Below, piece after piece: positions 46,590-58,329 of a DNA stretch of 64,000 nt; position 1 is the first letter of the stretch; each line of letters begins with the position of its first letter. Position numbers and translations under genes: made by a program. Below the pieces are notes generated by a model, which saw only the letters and a list, made by a program, of their open reading frames with translations, was not told the origin of the DNA and did no database searches. Source of the DNA: Cymodocea nodosa (lineage: Eukaryota; Streptophyta; Magnoliopsida; Alismatales; Cymodoceaceae); NCBI GenBank assembly GCA_036874045.1, contig CM072336.1, forward strand, positions 1,632,001 through 1,696,000. Reading direction: 5' to 3'.

Positions 46590-46868
46590 ACGGAAGAAGA
46601 AGAGAAGACTAGTGAATGTTTTGGAGAAGAAAACGAGGAAGGGAGAAGGGAGAAGGGAGAAGTGGCGAAAGTGGACTTCTGGCGAGAGAGATAGATCTGT
46701 GGAACTCACGTGACCAAACACGATGGATGATAGGCGTCACGTGATCTGGGGTTCGAGATTGCGTGTATCTATCGACGTGGCGACATTTCCTTGGTTGTTC
46801 CAGTGACGTGGCTGTTTTCCTTTTGACTTTCTTTTTTCCTCTAGGGTTTACACCATTTCGCTCCAAAC
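46590..46868. promoter_or_regulatory. p24 promoter with two G-boxes and a UPR-type element
   Basis: Two CACGTG G-boxes at 46707-46712 and 46738-46743, each inside TCACGTGA. TGACGTGG at 46804-46811 matches the core bound by plant ER-stress bZIP factors (bZIP28/bZIP60 class), and a further GACGTGG lies near 46775. The p24 product works in the ER export pathway, so stress control is plausible but unproven. The same stretch would also serve any plus-strand gene starting at 46870. Confidence 0.5.
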
Positions 46869-46869
46869 C

Positions 46870-47180
46870 ATGGACTTCTCAACTACAATTAAGCGCAGAG
46901 TGGTAGAATCACCTCGCCCTCGCCCACCTTCCTCTGGTTGGATTCCGACAATCGACGCTGAGATGTTCGGGTTCCTCTCAACTCCGATGGATCGAAGTGA
47001 TTGCAGTCTGATCGCCTGTACGTCGTTGGTTGCTCGAATGCACCGTGCATTATTACACTCGAAGGCCTTGCATCAGCAGAAAACCCCGTGAGTTGCTCCT
47101 TGACAGTGCGTGCCAGAAGCCTCTCTTGGTGGATGAGAATTTCTCAGAGGACTGTCAGGGTATGTATGAATAAAAGGAAT
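46870..47180 (+). pseudogene. Candidate divergent gene or gene fragment, unrecognised
   Basis: From the ATG at 46870 the frame reads MDFSTTIKRRVVESPRPRPP and EMFGFLSTPMDRSDC, a plausible protein start just downstream of the shared promoter. After about 47010 a different frame looks more protein-like (RPCISRKPRELLLD, then KPLLVDENFSEDCQ), ending at a possible donor (CAG/GTATG, about 47160). This could be two exons split by a short intron or a frameshifted remnant. No downstream exon was found and the family is not recognised. Confidence 0.3.
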
Positions 47181-47539
47181 ATCTGTGTCTCTGTGGTTGG
47201 GCAACTGATGCTTTGGGTTCAGCAACAAGGCCTTGCCACTTAAGGAGATTTTCTGTTGTTGGCGCAGATCACGTGCTCAAACAATGAGTTCATCATGATC
47301 TGAGGTAGGAAAGAAATTCGATTAATCCATGGTTTGATGGTAATATAATTTTGTTTTTCTCTTTGTGATTGTGTATGTTTATGATTGGTAGGTTCGAAAA
47401 TACAGTCGATATGTTCAACATGGATTCTTAAGCGGCATCTACAAAGGTGTTTGTTTAAATGCTGCAACGAGGTACATTCAAGTAGGATTGAATCATGTAT
47501 AATTTCACACTTGAGATTGCTTAATATCATGCTAGGAAC

Positions 47540-49800
47540 ACATGTTATTATGTGAAGTTATATATTGGGATGCAAAGGATCGAACACAGGGAAATGACAT
47601 AGAAACTAATTAATTTTAGGAATACATAAAAGAACAATCACACCTAGAACAAGTAACCCCAATAAGACAAAGAGATATACTAGTTCAGCATACATGCTTA
47701 CATCCGATCTTAATGCACCACCATCTTGTGAGAGTCTAACATAATCTTCTTGAGTAGGTGGAAAAGACTTTACATGAAACATACGATCAACACAAGAAAT
47801 TACATGCTTTGCACGAGCACAAAAGAGTTTTTCACAATCTTGCTTTGATTGTTGGTGGAGAAAATAAGAGTACTAAGATATTGAAGACACAAATTCTCTC
47901 TTTCCCTCTCTCACACCAAAACACTCACATATAAATACAAGGCAACAAAATTTCTAAAAGAAGAAACAATGGTTAAAAAACATGCTTTGATGATTAGAAG
48001 CAAACGTCCACACCAGACATCCACCCAAGCCAAGAACACTCATTGAGCCAACATCAAACGTCCACCCCAGACATCCACCCAAGTCAAGAACTCTAATTAA
48101 ACTAACACCGAACATCCACCCCAGTCGTAGATGATTTCAGATGTTTTACCAAATGTCCACATTAGATATCTGCTCCATGCACTAATGACTTGTGTGAACG
48201 TCTACATTGGGCATCCATTCTTTGAACCCACAATTCAAACTCAGATTTCCAAAATGAAGAAGATTTATGTATATCTTTGGTTGTCAACTGTAGCAGGTGA
48301 TTGACAACATTCAATCACACCATATCTATGTTATTATGAAATTAAAAAATCTTCCATTTACATAAAGTAAATAAATCCATAATTCAAAAACGTATCCTAT
48401 AGAAGATTTGATTTAAGAAAAAGATATCCAATAACTCATATTTAAAATTTTTCTAAATAACAATATCACAATTTATGTGCCTAATAGAACTCTATTCATT
48501 TTAATCATCATTCTGAAACTATTAACATAATTTGATTTTTATCAACAAAAATCCGACAGGATGCTTGGTCTTATGATGATTAGTATTTGAAGATATGCAT
48601 AAGAATGATTGTCGTGATTTTTTATTTTCAAGAGTGCCCATGTAATGTTTTACAAAGGGATTGGAATGACCACTTTCCACAGGTACACATCATGAGGTTG
48701 TAGTTTTAAGTTAATTGCAAATTGATTTTAGGGTAACCTTGCATGCTTAAGAGTAAGTTGTAGATTAATGATGTTTAGCATGCATGACTAGACTAGCAGT
48801 TTAAAATATGTCTAGCAATTCAATTTCCTGATTTAAATGCTCTTCTTATGGAAGAAACATGGATCAATTGATATCTTGCACATTGTATATTAGTTGAGTT
48901 GAATGCATGCTTTGTTAATTAAAGTTGACTTTGAACTTATGAAGTAGCATCATATGAGGTTCCTAGAAGTATTTGTTGTTTATATGGCTAGAGAAGTATG
49001 AGGCATGATTAAGTTCTTTTTAAAGAAAAATAATTGGTAGTTCGTGAGGGCCTAAAGACTGTAAATGTAAAATAGTGATGATCCACTTAGATAAGTAATA
49101 TTGATATGATATGATTGTCAATGAGAATCATAATGATAAGAATGATGTTAATAATGGTAGAAAAATAAGAGGAATCCTGAATTTAAGGATAGGTGATTAA
49201 ATGGTTGCTTTGAGAAACCCACTTGCTTCAAATTCATGGATTAAAGCTTTTCATTATGATAATGATTATTCAAACCATTGATTTTCAAGTATTTTGTACG
49301 TAATTTCTGGTATTGGTTTCTCATTCATTTTCATTTCCTTCTGCCTATTTGCTCCATTAAATTTCGTTTTGGATCCTTTTTTTTTCGAAAAATAAAATTG
49401 ATGAACTCTACGTCCATATGTTATTGTATTTCCTTTCATGATTATTGTGACAACGTGTTTCAGATGATCTTTTAAAATGCAGTATACAAAAAATGATTAC
49501 ATTGAATTGTTCATCTACTTGTTAGGGATGAAGTCTTAAGTTTGAACCAAGCAAAAAATACTTTCATCATCAAAAAACATTTCCATTATCCAAAAAGCAG
49601 CTGTTCAGCGATTTCCATTGAAGAATATGAAGTACGCGTGATATAAGTGTCCAGACTTCAGGGTATACCTTGTGACAGTTGGTTTAGCAAAAGCAACACA
49701 ACCCATAAAATTCAAGGAGCTGTTTTATCATCGAAAGAATTCAATAGTTAGGTAACGTAAAAGGTACATAATCTAAAATTATAGTTAATCATTGTAACTC
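47540..49800. other. Repeat-like intergenic DNA without recognised domain
   Basis: 47540-48300 has the look of a dispersed element (long stretches free of AT runs, internal tandem repeats) but no LTR ends or coding motif could be fixed. The rest is AT-rich. Confidence 0.35.
48003..48130. repeat. 54-bp tandem repeat, about 2.4 copies
   Basis: Units start at 48003, 48057 and 48111. They carry AACGTCCAC.CCAGACATCC and CCCAAG.CAAGAAC; the third copy breaks off after CATCCACCCCAG. Confidence 0.75.
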
Positions 49801-50169
49801 ATTTTTATCGTTGTTTTATTTCCATTTATCAATCAGAATCCATATCTCTCACAATAACTGTTGTAATATTCATTATATGATGAGCTATTTTCGTTTTTCC
49901 AGTTCTTCTTATAATTCTTCCAGTTACATTTGTTATTGTTTCCGCCTTACATGCCAAGTCTGTAGCATCGAATGGGAGTTCAGACCGTTCATTTTCTTCC
50001 CATTCTTCTTTTTTATACAAGAATTCTTCTTCCAGTGGAGAAGTGGACGTGACTCCAAGCATCCTAACGAGGTTCCACCACGTTCGTTTATTTGTGGCCT
50101 TTTGAAGTTACATTTTTTTTGAAAGAGAATTTTTTTTTGGTCAATAAGACCTGTTGTCAAAAATAGTGC

Positions 50170-51480
50170 TTTTCCATTATGGTCTCCAAGGAGTGTTTTT
50201 TTTTAATCTTACAATTTTTAAATTCTTTTCAAAAACGTTGAATGAATGGTAACAAGTATCTGTATATTTTTAAAGTTGTAAAACATTTTTTACAACATTT
50301 ACCACAACTGCAAGGTCATCTTCGTAAAACTAACAAAGAAATTGTCATGTTCATATATATCCAACCACAATCTTCACCATCAATGTTCTAAATAATTGAA
50401 GTCAAAATCTTACCATGTCAGGTCAATCACATGAATATTTTTCTTTTAAGTATTTTTATTTATTATCAAATTTTTATTTAAATTATATAAATTTAAATCT
50501 TGTCTCATAATTTTTAACCAAATAATTTTAAGTTTACCTCTACTTTTTTAAATTTTTTTTTACGTTAATTGATTCCTTTTTAAGTAGTTAATGTATTCTT
50601 TCGTCTCCCAAAGATATGACCAAATTTTTACATCTAAACCTTAAATTGCAAAATTTTACCTATATGTTACCTTTTGGAGGTTATGAATGAAAATTTTCCA
50701 AACACTATGTGTTTGTGTATTGGAAAATAGTGAAAAGAAATAATAAAATATTATAGAAAATGATGAAAAGGAAAATGATAAAGTAACAAAAAGTTAGTAG
50801 AAAATTAATGTATTTGTATACAAAACAGAAGATGATGGAATTTGAAATATATGTATTTATGTATATAACAGAAAATGATGGAAAATCATAGAGTATAAAA
50901 TATATATATTTATTTATAAAATAAAAAATATTAAAATTAGTAAATTAAATATTTTTTATATTTATCTGTAAGATAAAGACTAACAAATTTATCATAGATA
51001 ATATAAGATAAAGTCATTTGTGATAATAATTACAATATAAAATATATTTCATATATCTTTATTATTTCACATATTTTTTGTAATATTAGTTCTCATTTAC
51101 TAAGGACATAAACAATATTTATATCAAAATTATATGCTTTTAATATATTTTGTGATAATTTATATATATATATATATATTTTTTTTCATTAATTTTTGAG
51201 ATTAAAAGGATAGAAAATGAAAGAAATTTTTTTTTATATATTTAAAGAAAATAATAGAGACTCGTGATGTACAGATACCTAAAAAACGGTGAAAGTCACA
51301 GCGAAAGTCACAAACAGCCCTTAAAAGCCGAAAAAAACTAATAAACTTGACCAGACGAGCCATTTGTCTCAGTTATGCCAAAATTTAAACACGGTGTGAC
51401 GAAACATTGGAGAGTCAAAGCACAAGTGTCTTTAGCCATGATTTTCGTTGTATTTTCTCTCCTGATGGTTAACAAAAATA
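50170..51480. other. AT-rich DNA downstream of the carbonic anhydrase pair
   Basis: Rich in A/T runs and TATATA stretches (for example near 51165). No gene seen. Confidence 0.5.
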
Positions 51481-51806
51481 GATTTTGTTCTTAACTTGGG
51501 ACAGACTGGTTCACCAACCCTTTTTTCTTTATTTGAAAGATGACCGACCGGTCACCCAACTTTTACTTGAAAGAAAACTATTTTCAAAACTTACGAGTAA
51601 AATTAACTTTGAACGTCAAATAGCACACCGTCATGTATGTATATATATATGTATGGCAATGGAAGCTCAGCAAGCATATAGCGCGTACACATGTTCACAC
51701 ACTTCTTCATGGGTCTTCTCGTAGATGGAAGGAATGTGTACATGGGATTATGAATTATACATCATTAACTGTTAATCTGCTGAAGAAACTGCAAAATACT
51801 CGTCAT

Positions 51807-53977
51807 CTAATTTCTTCTTATCAATGGCTCGTAGTACTTGACAGCTCGATCATTGACATCCTGCCCCGGCCTTGCGTTCTTCTCATGACCCTGAGAAAGG
51901 AACCAAACATGTACAAGTCCATTCCTGGCAAACTCTCCACAGATATACCGTTGCATGAAAAACTTTGATACCATAGAGGTTGGGTTAGCAAAGACTCACA
52001 TCCACGACGGCTTCTCTCAACATCTCCAACTGCTCCCTTGACGCTGTTCTCACCTGCCCAAACGTTAGAATTCATGTTCAAACTTGCCGTCTATTCGCTG
52101 CCAACCACATGTATCAGTTAAATTTAATTATCAATATCATTGCTTAGAATGGTAGATTGTGAAACATTATTATATGTAAAAAGTTAGTATTGCTGAAATG
52201 TGTATCTTTAGAAATGGACGAGTGATGATAGTTATATGAGATTAGTTTTAAAACGATTTCATTAAAAATAGAGTAGGAATTATATCTATTGTAGATTAAA
52301 AATAATAATAATAATAAAGAAAACATCAGTTAGAAGGAAAAAAAAATTAATTAGTGTAAAAGAAATTAAAAATAATGGTAAATCTAAAACTACTTGTTTA
52401 GAAATTGTAAAAGAAAATTTAAATTTATGGCAGAAATATCTGGAATAAAAAGATTTATGCGACCAACTCTATTTGGTGAGATCGTGATTCAGATTCATTA
52501 TGTCATTTTCTATAATATTAAAACAGTAATATAAGAACAAACATGTTTGTCATTGAAAGAATGGCATGCCGTAAACCTTGTGAATTATCGTCCATGATAC
52601 ACCTTCAGTGCAAGGAGGGGTGGTAAGGGAGCCAAGGTATCTGTAGTACTTCTTGCTTCCTATCTTCACACGTCTTGGGTCTACAATTCCTGCATCTACT
52701 TTGTGATCTTTTCTGTTCCTCACGGTGTGGATATGCTCCTCCATCTGAAATCAGACACCAAACAAATCAACTTTTGGATTCCAAATTACTGCTATGCTGT
52801 TCTTGATTAAAACCCACAATCACTAGGGGAAGAACCCACAAAGCATAGATTGGGTTACGCTGCTGTTCATGAGACAGATCTTCTTCTTTACCTCTGATAG
52901 AAAGGAGTCTGGACGTCCGATCTTGTAAACAATCCCAACCACAGCAATCTTGCCGTTGGCAGCTTGGTGGACCATGTGCAGCTCAAGGTCGAATCTAAGA
53001 AATCAGTTTAATGTGATCTGATTCTTAGTTTACGCGGATGAATCATTAAGCTCTCGACTTGTAATTAATAGAAAAAAATAATTAAGATGATCTGCTTCTT
53101 ACCTATTTCCGTTTATTGTGTGCTCGGAAGGAGAGTGCCAGTGCAACTGATGAAGGGTGTACTCCGTGCCATCAATCCAAAATTCGCCCGCTCCACCTTC
53201 CCACTTCAACTGCCATCAGCAACATTAATGGATATTTGGAACCATACGTGGGAAGAAACCAACCACAGTGCACAGATCAAAAGAGGAGGTGGACTGGAGG
53301 AGGAGGAAGAAAAATTTATGGCAGAGTTTGAACTGATATGCTGTAATCACAGAAAATGTAACTGTAGCCCGTAAATTTGTTTGAGTGTCTATCTGACCGT
53401 GTAGGATGCATAACTTGTTAATATCGAATAGCTGTACTTCAACAACTTTAAATAGGTGTTCATTCAACTTAATGGTTGTCTGATGTTATTAAGTGATGTA
53501 TAAATACAGCTAAATTTTTTGAGGCACCTACAGCTTCCCTGTTGGAGATCGATCTTACCATGATATCATGTCCCCTGTTGACGACGGTGGCTTTTGACGG
53601 CCGGTACCTCCTCCGCGGTCGACAAAGTTGGCGGTACAACGTCACCTTCTCATGCGCCAGGTCGATCGGCGACTGCAACTTCCCCTTGTCGCAAGCCTCC
53701 CACTCCTTGTGCAGCAGCCCCCATCGGCCGGGCCCGTGTTCGTCCCCCAACTCGTAGTTGAATTCTCTTTCGTCCTCTACATCCGTGTTTCGGGAAGAAA
53801 AATAAATCAATCGATTGAACAATATGTGAACTAACAAGAACAATGAGAACCGTTGATGGCAATGGCAGGGAAGAAAGAAAGATGATTACCAACTTCTTGG
53901 GATGCCACAGAGCTGAAATGGAAGGTGAAGGTGGCGACGAAGATGGTGGAGAAGACGATCAACATTGGGAGCTCCAT
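51807..53977 (-). CDS. Alpha-type carbonic anhydrase (first of tandem pair)
   Basis: Secreted zinc enzyme that interconverts CO2 and bicarbonate. Exons: 53977-53890, 53776-53559, 53209-53103, 52994-52892, 52744-52577, 52053-52000, 51890-51807; 273 aa with all phases closing. A hydrophobic signal peptide covers about residues 1-26 ([20 protein letters not shown]). Zinc ligands are His125 and His127 ([10 protein letters not shown]) and His144 (DLELHMVHQ). The catalytic Thr region is SLTTPPC (Thr213). His99 in NRGHDIM is the proton-shuttle position. Cys58 and Cys217 are placed for the disulfide typical of plant members. Full length, no broken residue. Ends EPLIRRN. The TATA-like TATAAAT at 54050-54044 is about 70 bp upstream of the ATG. 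Confidence 0.95.
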
Positions 53978-54043
53978 TTTGCCCAACCAACGTCCGCACA
54001 CCCACAGGTAAAGGCGGTTGGGTTGGTATCGGAGGTGTCGGAG

Positions 54044-54050
54044 ATTTATA
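54044..54050 (-). promoter_or_regulatory. TATA box of the first carbonic anhydrase gene
   Basis: TATAAAT on the minus strand, about 70 bp before the start codon. The second gene has the same heptamer in a matching context (AGATTTATA on the plus strand). Confidence 0.6.
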
Positions 54051-54129
54051 GTGGTTGGCCACCTCCGGAGAAGCTTCCGAGCAAGAGGCCATGACTGGCT
54101 TTCGGCTTCCGGCTTCCGGCTTCCGACAC

Positions 54130-55330
54130 ACCTAATTTTTATTAACGTTCAAATTTTTTAATAATAAATTAATATTGTAATTTTTTTAATAATGTACGCA
54201 TATCGAGCAAGGAATTTAATTTTTTTAATAATGGCTTTCTTCTTTCCAACACGTGACACGCGGTGTGCTTTGCATCAAAGCCAGACCACGTTCGGCTGCC
54301 TCATTCAGAATAATCAACGTGTCCTTGGAAGCTTCCGTTTTCATCGTATATTTTTTCGTGATGAGTTGGATTGGATTAAATTAAATTAAAACACACAGGC
54401 TACGCCACCAGCCTGTGCCAAGAGTTCCAAAAGTTAAAACGTTTTCATTATATATTAACTGCAACCAACGTACAAATTTGATTTAAAATCGGTAACAATA
54501 TTTTATTAGTTTTTTAACCATCATAATTGGAGTGTAAAATAATATCATACCGATGATCGATCTAAAAATTAACTGATAATAAATAAAGATATTTGTCATA
54601 CATTACTTTAGGCTTTATTTGATAAATGCACCAGCCGCTCCTTTCATTGTGTGAGCAGATGATGAATTTCTTTCTCTTTAATAAAGGCAAGTGTGCTACA
54701 CAATGTTTGAAGCAGTACACGTGTAATATATATTGTAAAATTGTGAATGGATGGATGACACGAAAAATCGAAGTGTTTTTTTTTAGGTGAAATGACGAAC
54801 ATATCCTTCTGTTATATATTAATATATATTTTTATTTATTATTATAATGAGAATATTGATTATAAATAAATCTATATTAATATAACTATTATTATTGTGT
54901 ATTAAAATAATATTACTTACAATATAACCAATAAATAAACAAGTGATTAATTATTATTTATGTCCACTTTAATTACCAATCCAAACATATTAATTAATTA
55001 TATAAAATATATATATTACTTAATATTAATTATAATATTACTAATAAATAAATACAGATTAATTACTACTACTTATGTCCACTAATTAATATATCAATTT
55101 ACACTTAAGAAAAACAATAATAAGTGTAATTTTGGAAATGAAAAATAATATTACTTTTATAAACAAACGTTGCTCCTAAATTTATATTCCTTTCTTTCAA
55201 AATTGTTGTTCCAAATCACTGTCATTAATGTCAAAAAAGATTATCATTCTCTTAGAAATAAACGTAGTCTTAGATTCTATTACTTCTGTGTAAGAGTTTT
55301 TGTAATTCATTTTAAACTTATAAATACTTA
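54130..55330. other. AT-rich spacer between the carbonic anhydrase genes
   Basis: No ORF or RNA gene. The 5S-derived relic lies at its distal part. Confidence 0.5.
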
Positions 55331-55545
55331 GGTGCATTTACATTTACTACCAAGTACTTATTTCTGTAATAACTTTAGAGTTAATTATGTTTGAGTGAGA
55401 GTAAAATCAAGATAGTTGACCATCTGAAAAGTTCTCGTGCAGTGTCTATGGACAGTAGTGTTGGCTTTGCTTAAACGTTGGTAAGCTATAGGTGTGTGCA
55501 TCATTTATCTAATTTATATGTCAACATTGTAGGCTTTGCCTCAGT
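55331..55545 (+). mobile_element. 5S-rRNA-derived relic, Cassandra/TRIM-like LTR (copy B)
   Basis: Plus-strand 55331-55442 aligns along the length of plant 5S rRNA: GGTGCATTTAC head, AGAGTTAATTATGTTTGAG at the A-box, GAGAGTAAAATCAAGAT, GTTGACCATCTG at the C-box, and AAGTTCTCGTGCA end. It is homologous to copy A (9447-9640, opposite strand) both in the 5S part and in the following 80 bp (CAGTAGTGTTGGCT, TGTGTGCATCA). Too decayed to be transcribed as 5S. It sits between the two carbonic anhydrase genes. Confidence 0.6.
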
Positions 55546-56501
55546 CAATAATCTCAATTGAGTTGTTGTATGAGATCACTTAGGATACCTCCAACTAGTT
55601 AGAAATCTCTGTAAAACAAAGTACACAATATTTGAAGAAATCTATCATGTTGAAGCTTAACAAGACATTCTACAAGCTTTTAACTCCTTAAATATTCCTA
55701 ATATATATATTTGATTGCTCATTAAGACTCACATGTTATTAACTCTATGTATACTTCTAAAAGATAAAAAAAAAATTAAAAAAAAACTTATAAATATCTC
55801 GACGTAAGAAATATTTGATCTTAAATTAATTTATTAAATTTCAAAAGAAATTAATTCATTGAAAGACCACATCGATGCCACAATGACCACGAATCACATT
55901 TATTATAACGACTACGAAACAAAATCGTCTTCAAACTTTTTATTTTTATGTCAATGCTGATGTACATGTCATAAATAAGAGACAACTGTTGACTTAGCGC
56001 GCGGAGGACGGAGAGCGACGACGTCGAGCGTATTGGATCGAGAATGAACAGAAGATAAGGGCTTTGACGGTGGATTGTTTTTCAGTAATTAATTTTTGTA
56101 AATTATCATTATTTAAAATTACTTTCACTATTTTCCCCCTCAACGTACTTCTTTAATTTCTGATAACTATTAAAAATTGAAGTTCAAATTAAAATTTGAT
56201 CTCTTTGACCAATTTCAACAACAATTAGTTTAAATTAAAGCCACGATCAACCCAAGTAGAATCTTGAGAAAACTCGTTTGTTTATCATATAGAAGCTGAA
56301 AAATTCATGCACTAATTAAATTAAAGAATACAGGCAAATATTATATGGCACTCAAGAATTACATCGACGTCGCATATATCTTCGTTTTCTACAACTAGTC
56401 TAACAATGAATGGAAGACAACATTTTTCACATCGGTCTTTATTTTCTTGTATCATTCATTCTAAGGTAGAGGTAGCAGTATGTAGTTATATATAATAATG
56501 T

Positions 56502-57153
56502 CTAGTATCTGTTGTAGAACGGGCGGTAGAAGTTGAGAACACGATCGTTGAAGTCCTGCACCGGCCTGGCGTTGCCCACAAGAGCCTGGAAAGATCAATA
56601 AAACTAAGTTGGTAAGAAGAGTTTATTATCATGATTGAAGACAGCAAATTAAGGTTGGTGGGTTTCTTTGCTCACATCTAAGGCGGCGGCTTCTTTCATC
56701 ATCTCCAACTGCTTCCATGATACCGTTCTTACCTGCTCACCAAAGGCAAGAATTTTAATTACGTACACAAGGTTAATTACTTGATTCAGCGTACCCAAGT
56801 CTTGATTTGATCAAGAAAAGCAAACTGGCTAGGTAGATGTATAATTAAGTTAATAACCTTGTCAAGTACGGTCCATGTGACACCTTCAGTGCAGGGAGGC
56901 GTGGTAAGGGAGCCAAGGTATCTGTAGTACTTCTCGGTAAACCGAACCCCCACATCTCTTGGATCAACATCACCTCCATCTACCTCGTAGCCTTTTCTGT
57001 TCCTCACAGCGCGGATATACTTCCCCATCTGCATGTGATCAGAATGAAATTGTTAATATCGTAAATGGTTCAACTCGATCTCATGAAGGCCGTCCATCTT
57101 GCTGCTTGTCTTTTAATTTCCAGAATGTTACATTAATGTAATTAGTGCCACAA

Positions 57154-57189
<36 letters not shown>

Positions 57190-58218
57190 CGCATGGAGTA
57201 ATTAACTGTGGAAGATTTGGATGACCTTGGCCAGGAAGGAATCCGGACGACCGATCTTGTATAGGATCCCAATCACAGCGGTTTCGTTGTCCGCAGATTG
57301 GTGTACCAGGTGAAGTTCAAGGTCGAACCTGTGAAAGCAAGTAGATCGTTTATTGGAAAAGACCTATAACAAATGAAAACAATATGATGAAAAATCTCTC
57401 TACTCACATCCGAGCTCTTGTGTGTGTGTGTGTGTATGTGTATAAATCCCTCCCTCTAGACGTACCTGTTGCCATTGATGGTGTGCTCCGAAGGAGAATG
57501 CCAGTGCAATTGCTTAAGTGCGTATTCTCTCCCGTATATAAAAAAGCCCCCAGCTTCACCTTCCCATTTGATCTGCACGTACAACAACATCAATGGCTAA
57601 GCTCCGAATTAAGGGAACAGAAACGTATACAGAAAGAAGCTAGAATTAACTAACTGGCAATAAAAATTGCCATGGTATTATAAATAAGATTCGAAATCAT
57701 TTAACTGCATGTAAATTTTTTTGAATATATTTCATGTTAATTTCAAAATGTCACGTATGTACGTAGTGTACGCTACCTTGATGTCGTGGCCTTCGTTGAT
57801 GAGAGTGGCCCTTGAGGGCTTGTACGTCGTCCGTATCCGACCAAGTTTGCGGTCGACCGTCGCTGCCTCGTCGGCGAGGTCGATCGGCGACTGCAACCTT
57901 CCCTTGTTGCAAAGCTCCCACTCTGGGTTTATCAACCCCCATCGCCCCGGCCCATGCTTGTGTCCGACCACGTAGCTGAACTCTTTTCCATCCTCTACGC
58001 ACGTTTCAGAAACACAGACGATACTAGATTAATCAGCAACGGGAGGAAATTGCTCCATTGGGGACAAAAAAAGAATAAGAGGAGAAAGAGGAAAATTAAG
58101 ATCGCTGATCGTCGATGAATTAAAACACACCAGCTTCCTTCTGTGATGCCACGAGGCTGGTGCGGAAGGCAATGGTGAAGACAAAGATGGAGAGTACGAT
58201 CAGCTTCGCGAGCTCCAT
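56502..58218 (-). CDS. Alpha-type carbonic anhydrase (second of tandem pair)
   Basis: Exons: 58218-58131, 57994-57777, 57572-57466, 57328-57226, 57028-56858, 56732-56676, 56585-56502; 275 aa. Same seven-exon plan as the neighbour; exons 1, 2, 3, 4 and 7 are identical in length, and exons 5 and 6 are each 3 nt longer. A signal peptide covers about residues 1-26 ([18 protein letters not shown]). Zinc ligands are His125 and His127 ([10 protein letters not shown]) and His144 (DLELHLVHQ). The Thr motif is SLTTPPC (Thr214), and the Cys58/Cys218 pair is kept. His99 (NEGHDIK) is the shuttle position. Ends [10 protein letters not shown]. The gene pair is a tandem duplication. The most different parts are the C-terminus and the region between residues 183 and 203, so properties may have diverged. 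Confidence 0.95.
57149..57189. repeat. (CA)n(TA)n compound microsatellite in intron
   Basis: About nine CA followed by about nine TA units, in the fourth intron of the second carbonic anhydrase gene. A (TG)n stretch lies in the third intron near 57420. Confidence 0.8.
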
Positions 58219-58316
58219 TGGTTCTTCCACTGCTTTAATTTGGTCGATCACCCACACCAACCCAGTTAACCACTGCCAGCTTGCAGACCGATCTCCAGAA
58301 ACGTTGGAAGTCTGAG

Positions 58317-58323
58317 ATTTATA
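58317..58323 (-). promoter_or_regulatory. TATA box of the second carbonic anhydrase gene
   Basis: TATAAAT on the minus strand, about 100 bp before the ATG at 58218. Confidence 0.6.
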
Positions 58324-58329
58324 ATAGAT

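Noticed and set aside
49829-50160. Minus-strand ORFs (for example LEEEFLYKKEEWEENERSE)
   Set aside because: Some protein-like character, but no start context, splice partners or homology I can recognise, so not listed as a gene.
53087-53374. Plus-strand ORFs overlapping the carbonic anhydrase exons
   Set aside because: They are antisense to well-supported exons with correct splice phases.
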